From assembly GCF_000521485.1 (NCBI RefSeq), contig NZ_BAVS01000011.1, positions 1 through 64,000 on the forward strand: a DNA stretch of 64,000 nucleotides, given 5' to 3'. The position numbers and the translations under genes are program-made. Position 1 is the first letter of the stretch. Each line of letters starts with the position of its first letter. The notes beneath the pieces were generated by a model. The model did not search any database, had not been told where the DNA came from, and saw only the letters and a program-made list of their open reading frames with translations. Positions 57,897-64,000 of the stretch are shown piece by piece. This DNA comes from Gracilibacillus boraciitolerans JCM 21714 (GTDB lineage: Bacteria > Bacillota > Bacilli > Bacillales > Amphibacillaceae).

Positions 57897-58140
57897 TGAA
57901 TATAAGGAAGATAATGCGACATAATTTCGATATACGGAGTAGTAAAGTAATGTTCAAGAGGGTGATAAGTGTAACCACCGCTCCGGCTTGCCCGCTTTCC
58001 TTTCCGCGGGTTTCCTCTCAGCTAACTTTCGCAAGCCAAAGTGGATCTTCGAGGAAACATCCCGCAGGAGTGAAAGCGGACGCCTGCGCTATAGGAATAT
58101 TCTACAACGCAAGCAAGAATGGGCATGAAGATATTTCAAA
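57897..58140. repeat. GC-rich interspersed element, copy 1
   Basis: An AT-rich lead (GAAGATAATGCGACATAATT, then TTCGATATACGGAGTAGTAA) is followed by a GC-rich block, TAACCACCGCTCCGGCTTGC then CCGCTTTCC, TTCGCAAGCC, GGATCTTCGAGGAA and CCGCAGGAGTGAAAGC. Its base composition is far above its surroundings. Blocks like this recur in many Bacillaceae genomes. The second, degraded copy is at 62090-62210. Confidence 0.75.
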
Positions 58141-58196
58141 CTGATAGAGCAGCATTTTATGAGAAGATACAAATTGATACGATCCTATTTCAGAAG

Positions 58197-58228
58197 AATG
58201 ATCCTTGTTACTTAAAGGATCATTTTTA
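58197..58228. terminator. Terminator hairpin
   Basis: AATGATCCTT pairs with AAAGGATCATT, followed by TTTAT. Confidence 0.75.
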
Positions 58229-58297
58229 TCAATTTCTTTTGTCTGAGCCACTTTTTGCTGTTCTGTAATAAATATTATTGGTACCGTTCACTGCTTG

Positions 58298-59554
58298 TTA
58301 GCTATTTGCCATGTGAAAATTATTTTTGCCATTATTTTTAGCGGCATACATTGCCTGATCAGCTGCTCTGATTAACGTTTCCATATCTAAGCCATCATCT
58401 GGATAAAGACTAACCCCCCCAATACTAAAACTAGAAGCAATGTTGTGACCATCTATTCTGATTGGTAACTGAAATTCCTCTCTAATTTCTTCTGCAAGTT
58501 GTAAGGCTGTTTGTTTATCTGTTTTCTTTGCTAAAACCACAAATTCATCACCACCATGTCGACAAATAATGGCTCTCTCTTCTAAAATCAATGTCAATGT
58601 TTCGGCAATCTGTTGTAAAAATAAATCGCCAATTTCATGGCCGTAAGAATCGTTTACATGTTTGAAATTATCAAGGTCTAAAAATAATACAGCAAACGTT
58701 TCCGTCTTTTCCTTGCTTTTTTGCAATGTTTTATGAAAATGATGATCTAATAAATAGCGATTAGGTAAGGCTGTTAAAGGATCATGAAAAGCCATTTCGT
58801 ACATCTGATATTGAATGCGTTTATTTCTTAATGTGATCGTATAGGTTATGGTAAAAATAATAGCATAACTCACAATTAAAGAATTGATCATTAGATTTGA
58901 ATCAATAGAAAATGTAAGGTCATAAAATATTGATGTATGTAGGTGTGGTTTATTATACAAGGTGTAAGAAGCCATAGCGACATAATGCATCGAACTTATT
59001 GTCATACCTAAAATAAGAGCAATCGGAAGTTGATAAATGTATAAATTTTTGTGACTCACTCTACTAAAAATAGTCAATGCAATGAGTGATCCTATGATAG
59101 CCATAAGAATAGATAATAGGAAAATGGACAAATGATGGTCCATATATAGGTTATATTCCACTGCATACATTCCAATATAATGCATGGAAGCAATACTTAA
59201 GCCCATGATAATACCGGCTAATAATAGAGAGGAAATTCTCACCTTATTATGAATAATAAAGCGAAAAGCTATAAGGGACCCTATAACTGCCACAATTAAT
59301 GAGATAACGGTCGCAATCACATTAAGTTGTAGATCCATATCACCAATACCACTGGCTATCATTCCTGTGAAATGCATAGCCCATATGCCGATTCCCATCG
59401 TACCGGCTCCTGCAAACAGCCATTTAGATTTTTTTGTTTTAACGGCATTTCTAGCGATGCTGACTAGTTCTATTGTTGTATATGAGGCAAATATTGCGAT
59501 TAAAATAGATAAAGCCACAATGGAATAGTTGTATTGAATTGGTATACTTGTCAT
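58298..59554 (-). CDS. MHYT-GGDEF membrane diguanylate cyclase
   Basis: 418 residues. The N-terminal MHYT sensor (about 1-235, seven membrane segments) has three repeats: WAMHFTGM, SMHYIGM and SMHYVAM, proposed to bind copper and sense a gas. The GGDEF domain (about 255-415) reads LTALPNRYLLDHHF and ICRHGGDEFVVL, an intact active site for c-di-GMP synthesis. No EAL domain and no RxxD inhibitory site five residues before GGDEF were seen. A C7 run (58424-58430) adds Gly in FSIGGVSLYPDDG. Monocistronic. Confidence 0.87.
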   Translation of the reverse strand: MTSIPIQYNYSIVALSILIAIFASYTTIELVSIARNAVKTKKSKWLFAGAGTMGIGIWAMHFTGMIASGIGDMDLQLNVIATVISLIVAVIGSLIAFRFIIHNKVRISSLLLAGIIMGLSIASMHYIGMYAVEYNLYMDHHLSIFLLSILMAIIGSLIALTIFSRVSHKNLYIYQLPIALILGMTISSMHYVAMASYTLYNKPHLHTSIFYDLTFSIDSNLMINSLIVSYAIIFTITYTITLRNKRIQYQMYEMAFHDPLTALPNRYLLDHHFHKTLQKSKEKTETFAVLFLDLDNFKHVNDSYGHEIGDLFLQQIAETLTLILEERAIICRHGGDEFVVLAKKTDKQTALQLAEEIREEFQLPIRIDGHNIASSFSIGGVSLYPDDGLDMETLIRAADQAMYAAKNNGKNNFHMANS

Positions 59555-60025
59555 AGTTTTCTCCTTGATTGATTTTTTTTGAAAATACGATACTTTATAC
59601 CCTCTTTTAGGTAACTGTTAAACATCATAATACAATAACGAATCCAATAAAACTAGTATTATCAATTCATTATATGAAGATTTAACCTCCTAGGCAATAA
59701 TTCCTTTGACCTGTTTATGTAGAAAGATTTATCTTTAGATTCTTAAATAAAATAGTAAAATTAAACTAATAAAGTGTGGCTATGTTCATTGGGTAAAAAC
59801 CTTAATGATCATAGCCTCACATAATATGGATCAGATGAATGTTCCATACTTTTTATTACCTGTATTTTATCTTTCAAACGAAGGGTTATAATCAACATGA
59901 GGGTTTTTGAATTCTGTATTTTTCAATTTGTGAGTTTCCATATAACAAACGTCAGAGCACTTATTCGCTAATCTTAATGTTATGTTTTACAATGGGAGAA
60001 AGAGAATCTAGTAGAGGTGAGATAT
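59555..60025. other. Divergent region GGDEF gene-mtnU
   Basis: No gene and no SAM riboswitch motif were seen. A hairpin, TGTGGCTATG/CATAGCCTCACA type (59774-59821), lies midway without a T run. TATGTTTTACAAT at about 59980 may hold a -10. Confidence 0.5.
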
Positions 60026-60819
60026 GTGAACTATTTGATTTATCAAATGGATGTTGTCGTAGCAAATCCGGAAGCAAACAGATTAAAAATAGAAAAATGG
60101 ATGGAAAATGAAGTATCTGATACTAATATAGATACCGTTATCCTTCCGGAAATGTGGAATGCCGGTTATGCGCTTGATCGGTTAGAAGAACTAGCAGATC
60201 AGGATGGGAGAGACAGTCTTCCATTTCTCCGCGAGCTTGCGATGAAGTTTCAGGTTAATATAATTGCAGGTTCCATCGCCATTAAAAAAAAGGGAGCTAT
60301 TTATAATACGAGCTACATTATTAATCGTCACGGAGATGTAGTTTACGTATATGATAAGATTCATCTTGTGCCGATGTTAGATGAACCAAAATTTTTAAAT
60401 GGTGGAGAAGAAAGAGGGAAAATCTTCGAGTTAGATGGGATTAAAATGGGAGTCATTATTTGTTATGATTTACGTTTTCCAGAATTAATGCGATCCTTAG
60501 TATTACAGGGGGGGCGGAAGTGATTCATATCGTTGCACAATGGCCGACAGCACGTAAAGACCATTGGAAATATTTGCAGTATGCACGTGCTATTGAAAAT
60601 CAATGCTATGTTCTATCGGCAAATAGCAGTGGAACCTGTAATGGTACCAATTTTGCTGGCGAATCACTTGTAATTGATCCCTTCGGAGAGCTTGTAAAAG
60701 CAGGACCAGCAGAGAAAGAAGCAACAATTACAGCGACCATAGATTTAATGAAAGTAAAAGAAATCCGCCAAAACATTCCTGTATTTACGAGTCGGGTACC
60801 ACATTTATATGGAGAGTGA
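60026..60819 (+). CDS. mtnU: Carbon-nitrogen hydrolase, omega-amidase type (frameshifted)
   Basis: About 264 residues. The nitrilase triad is Glu in VILPEMWNAGY, Lys in VYDKIHLVPMLDE and Cys in VIICYDLRFPE. A G7 run (60508-60514; five expected) breaks the frame in LVLQGAEVIHIVAQWPTARKDHW. GTG 60026 is five bases after AGAGGTGA. In Bacillus MtnU lies beside the methionine salvage aminotransferase MtnE and hydrolyses its 2-oxo-glutaramate product. The same pairing here supports the call. Confidence 0.85.
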
Positions 60820-60825
60820 TCAATC

Positions 60826-61998
60826 ATGGAATTTGAATATTCACAGGCACTAAAACGTTTACCAGAACAATTTTTTGCGAAATTAGTCAAGAAGACTCAA
60901 GCACTTATGGAAGCAGGACATGATGTTATTAATCTGGGACAGGGTAATCCTGATCAACCAACCCCCCCAGCCTTTATTGTGGAAGAATTACAGGAAGCGA
61001 GTAATAATCCAAAGTTTCACAAATATCCACCATTTCAAGGATTTCCTTTTCTAAAAGAATCTATCGCGAATTTTTACCAAAGTCAATATCAGGTCGATCT
61101 AGATCCAAACTCTGAAGTTGCGATATTATTCGGAGCAAAAACAGGTCTTGTTGAAATAAGTCAGTGTCTATTGAACGAAAATGATAAAGTGTTACTCCCT
61201 GATCCTGGTTATCCGGACTATATGTCAGGAATTGCTCTAGCAAATGCTTCACCGATTCATATGCCATTATTAGAGGAAAATCTATTTTTACCAGACTATG
61301 ATAATCTATCTCATGAGGATCTGAATGATGCAAAATTAATGTTTTTAAATTATCCTAACAATCCGACCGCAGCTACAGCGACGAAAGCGTTTTTTGATGA
61401 AACGGTTCAAGTGGCAAATGAACATCACATTTGTGTTGTCCATGATTTTGCATATGGAGCGATTGGAAATTCTGATGAACCGCCACAGAGCTTCTTACAG
61501 TCGAAAGGCGCTAAAGAGATAGGTATTGAGGTCTATACTCTTTCGAAGACCTTTAATATGGCGGGATGGCGTGTAGCTTTTGCAGTGGGAAACCCTTCGA
61601 TTATTAAAGCATTAGAGTTAATACAGGATCATTATTATGTGAGTATTTTCGGAGCGATCCAAAAAGCTGCAAAGAAAGCTTTGGACGATGGGCAGGAATC
61701 GGTTGAACAATTAAATCAACTTTATCAGAAAAGAAGAGAGACCTTTCTACAACAGTCAGAAAAGATTGGCTGGCATGGTGGAACAGCAAGTGGCTCCTTT
61801 TTTGTTTGGATGCCAACTCCTGAAGGATATACGTCAGAGGAGTTTGCTAATCTATTATTAGAAAAAGCACACGTGGTAGTGGCACCTGGTAATGGGTTTG
61901 GTAAAGCAGGAGAAGGATTTGTTCGAATTGGATTATTAGACAGCGAGGAACGTTTACAAGAGGCGTGTGTACGAATTGAGAAACTCTCCCTCTTTTAG
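60826..61998 (+). CDS. mtnE: Methionine salvage aminotransferase
   Basis: 390 residues, fold type I PLP enzyme. INLGQGNPDQPTPAFIVEEL, FLNYPNNPTAATATKAF and VVHDFAYGAIG are present, with PLP Lys in YTLSKTFNMAGWRVAFAVGN. The end EGFVRIGLLDSEERLQEACV is close to B. subtilis MtnE. It converts 2-keto-4-methylthiobutyrate to methionine, using glutamine. A C7 run (60962-60968) adds a Pro in QPTPPAF. It starts six bases after mtnU. Other mtn genes are not in the window. Confidence 0.87.
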   Translation: MEFEYSQALKRLPEQFFAKLVKKTQALMEAGHDVINLGQGNPDQPTPPAFIVEELQEASNNPKFHKYPPFQGFPFLKESIANFYQSQYQVDLDPNSEVAILFGAKTGLVEISQCLLNENDKVLLPDPGYPDYMSGIALANASPIHMPLLEENLFLPDYDNLSHEDLNDAKLMFLNYPNNPTAATATKAFFDETVQVANEHHICVVHDFAYGAIGNSDEPPQSFLQSKGAKEIGIEVYTLSKTFNMAGWRVAFAVGNPSIIKALELIQDHYYVSIFGAIQKAAKKALDDGQESVEQLNQLYQKRRETFLQQSEKIGWHGGTASGSFFVWMPTPEGYTSEEFANLLLEKAHVVVAPGNGFGKAGEGFVRIGLLDSEERLQEACVRIEKLSLF

Positions 61999-62089
61999 TA
62001 ACAAATTTTTATCAATGCAGCTTAATCGAAAAAACCGGTTGAAAGCCATTCGGTCCTTGTTAGTAGATAAAGATTCATTTATTATACTT

Positions 62090-62210
62090 TAAGAAGATTA
62101 TGCGACAGAACTTCGATTTACTGAGTAGTAATTTTGAAATTTATATCAGGTGTAACAACCGCTCTGGCTTGCCCACTTCGCTTTCGGGGGGGAAGTACTC
62201 TTCAACTAAC
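62090..62210. repeat. GC-rich interspersed element, degraded copy 2
   Basis: It shares AGAAGATTATGCGACAGAAC, then TTCGATTTACTGAGTAGTAA and GTGTAACAACCGCTCTGGCT, TGCCCACTTCGCTTTCG with copy 1, in the same order. The copy is shorter and contains a G7 run (62186-62192) where copy 1 has CGCGGG. Confidence 0.7.
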
Positions 62211-62219
62211 TTTATAAAA

Positions 62220-62254
62220 AAAGAGACGGTTCATTTTAAAGAACCGTCTCTTTA
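62220..62254. terminator. Bidirectional terminator
   Basis: AAAGAGACGGTTC pairs with GAACCGTCTCTTT around ATTTTAAA. Convergent mtnE and nhaC genes share it. Confidence 0.85.
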
Positions 62255-62276
62255 CTTTGAAACATTTTACCTTATT

Positions 62277-63742
62277 TTAAGATCGTGGAGGTTGCTTTAG
62301 TTCTTCACCATTCTTACCTTGAAAACGCAGTCCCCCCCATCCTGTCAGGGCGGCTACTAGCATAACAATGACCAGGAACCAGCCTTGGAATACAAATGGG
62401 AAAACAGCTGTAGGTGCTACAATTGGCAACCATTCGTATGTTTCCTGCATCATCGATATCGTCGACCAGCCGAGCAATACCGGTGCACCCCCCCAAGGAA
62501 AAATATAACCAAGTGCTGAGGTGATCGCGTCAAGCATATTTGCTCGTCGATAACTATGGATCTTATATTTTTCTCCAATTTCCTTCACAAAAGGTGCTGC
62601 TGCAATTTCTGCCGCTGTGTTAATGGTAATTGCACTATTTAATAGGGCAACAATCGCCCAAATAGCGAGTTCAGCTTTTCGAACAGAATTTTTAATCCAT
62701 TTTACTAATGCATTAGTAATAGCTTGCATTGTCCCACCTAAACGCAACAGATGTGCTGATGCAACGATTAACAGAATCAGGATTGCCATATTCATATAAC
62801 CGACAATACCATTGACCAAGGCACCTTCGACAATGCTATCAGAGTCGGGATTAAAGCGGATCACATCACTGAATGCTCCAATTGGAAAAATTATCAGCAT
62901 CACAACTGCAGTGAGAATTCCCCATGTCAGAGAAGTAATAATATGATGACCTGAGATAGCAAGAATTAATACAATCACAAATGGGATTAACATTAAAAGG
63001 CCATTTGGACTTGTGGCTGTTTCAATGTTTGCTTGTTGATTAGCAGAACCGCCACCGCCAAAGACAATAAATAAAATAAGACTTGGAATCGCCGCCATAA
63101 TAGCATATTTAAAACGACTGCGTACAACACCAGGAACATCTGCATCTTGTGTGGTAGCAGAAACAATGGTGGTATCTGACACAGGAGCTAAGTTATCACC
63201 AAATACTGCACCTGCCAGAATCGCTGCAAAGAGAATGGTAGGATCTGCTCCAGTTGCTACGCCGGCAGGGAACATTAATGTACAGAAAGCAACAGTTGTT
63301 CCATATCCGGTACCGACTGCTGTGGAAAAAGTAGCAGCTAATATAAAAGTCAGACCAACGAAAAGCCCGCCTGTAAATCCAGTTACGGTTCCAACCCATA
63401 CGAGCCCTTCCACTAATCCGCCAACCTGTAAAACCTGTGCAAACATACCAGCATAAAACCATGCGACCATCGCAACGACACCGATCGGCTGAGCGAGGCC
63501 TTCGAACAACCCTTGTGCATAGTCTGCCCATTTACTTTTAGAGAAAAACAACCCTAAAGTAATACCAAAAATCGCACCTAACACAAGACCAATTTCAGAA
63601 GAAAGCTGCAATACACTCGTGGTAATTGCCCAGACCACAAAGAATAATAAAGGAATCATGCACCAAAAGCACCAAATCGAAATTCTAAGTTATTTATTTT
63701 TGCTTGACCAGTAGCGCGTGATAATTGTTTATCTTGTTGCAT
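62277..63742 (-). CDS. NhaC family Na+/H+ antiporter (frameshifted near the start)
   Basis: About 488 residues with 11-12 membrane segments. Motifs: FSTAVGTGYGTTVAFCTLMF, GAVFGDNLAPVSDTTIVSAT and INTAAEIAAAPFVKEIG. The true start is ATG 63742 after GGAGGAT: MQQDKQLSRATGQAKINNLE then FRFGAFGA. At about 63659 one A is lost, so the main frame resumes at MIPLLFFVVWA. C7 runs at 62332 and 62488 add Gly in LTGWGGLRF and FPWGGAPVL. The role is sodium and pH homeostasis, fitting a salt-adapted organism. Confidence 0.86.
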
Positions 63743-64000
63743 AAAAAATCCTCCTTTAAACTATTAAAAAGACCTTTCATATTGTATCATATTTTGTTCA
63801 TATATAACGGGGGGGTAAAGTTTAGTAATATCTAAGATTTTGCTGACAATAATTCAAAAAATCAGTGCATTATCGAAAGACCCTTTTTATTTAAATAATT
63901 CTACAAGCTAGTGACTATGTTTTCGCAACGAAACTTCCTTTTTGAAATATCAGAAAATTAAATTATTGTGTAAAAGAATATGACATAGTGTGAGAAGGTC
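63743..64000. other. Intergenic sequence at the right edge
   Basis: AT-rich promoter region of the NhaC gene; a G7 run lies at 63819-63825. No gene was seen before the edge. Confidence 0.6.

Larger units (their letters stand above)
57828..58297. other. Intergenic region hisA-GGDEF gene
   Basis: No gene. It holds the GC-rich repeat element (57897-58140) and a terminator (58197-58228). Confidence 0.7.

Noticed and set aside
59840-60025. SAM (S-box) riboswitch before mtnU-mtnE
   Set aside because: The conserved S-box core sequences and a terminator are absent upstream of mtnU.
1-64000. G7 tracts as phase-variable contingency loci
   Set aside because: They occur in housekeeping genes and in intergenic DNA alike, mostly as in-frame +3 changes; contingency tracts would favour surface genes and frame loss.

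Overview
The window looks like the chromosome of a low-GC, salt-adapted member of the Bacillaceae (Oceanobacillus, Gracilibacillus or Virgibacillus type). Reasons are the AT-rich sequence, AGGAGG-type ribosome sites, TTG/GTG starts, many lipoproteins, a BCCT carrier, an OpuA betaine importer with a GbsR-type regulator and two NhaC antiporters. The genus is inference. No rRNA, tRNA, IS element, prophage or cas gene was seen.

Layout. 1-5.5 kb: partial Rpn nuclease, a periodic repeat array, DUF1456 protein, dihydrouridine synthase, xpaC-telA pair, SEC-C protein, CsbD. 5.6-8.8 kb: a second periodic array, BCCT betaine carrier, a third array, aldo/keto reductase. 8.9-14.5 kb: cytoplasmic GH10 xylanase, then a BceRSAB-type antimicrobial-peptide module whose ATPase has lost its Walker A half. 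14.7-19 kb: multidrug ABC exporter with a possible leader peptide, YhdH/YhfP oxidoreductase, an unknown membrane protein, a toxin remnant. 19-30 kb: FadR-type regulator divergent from a cystathionine lyase and NhaC, class I aldolase, Gfo/Idh, DegV, BrnQ, 2-hydroxyacid dehydrogenase. 30-39 kb: Zur-boxed ZinT lipoprotein, nucleoside importer nupNOPQ, class III fructose bisphosphatase, FUSC-like exporter. 40-47 kb: decayed genes (CYP152 P450, alpha/beta hydrolase), aldo/keto reductase, AAA ATPase, a fourth array, drug ABC exporter with MarR. 47-51 kb: gbsR and opuAA-AB-AC. 51-64 kb: a hairpin array, ABC-2 exporter, PrsA-like lipoprotein, PAP2, OYE, eukaryotic-type HisA, MHYT-GGDEF, mtnU-mtnE, NhaC.

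Two signals stand out. First, the intergenic regions hold a family of strictly periodic short-motif arrays: two mirror-symmetric arrays with a 21-bp step, one directional array with a 21-bp step, and one array whose motif flips orientation every 26 bp exactly. A fifth array is made of about 55-bp hairpins with compensatory arm changes. I recognise none of these as a named element. Second, G/C homopolymers pile up at exactly seven bases (about 53 by hand count). In about thirty genes, removing three bases restores an expected family motif, and the same +3 step appears in non-coding copies. Together with over twenty single-base frameshifts in core genes, this points to a systematic read or assembly artefact, though the fixed +3 step is odd enough to check. 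Most 'broken' genes here are therefore probably intact in the organism, and they are annotated as whole genes with the shift noted.
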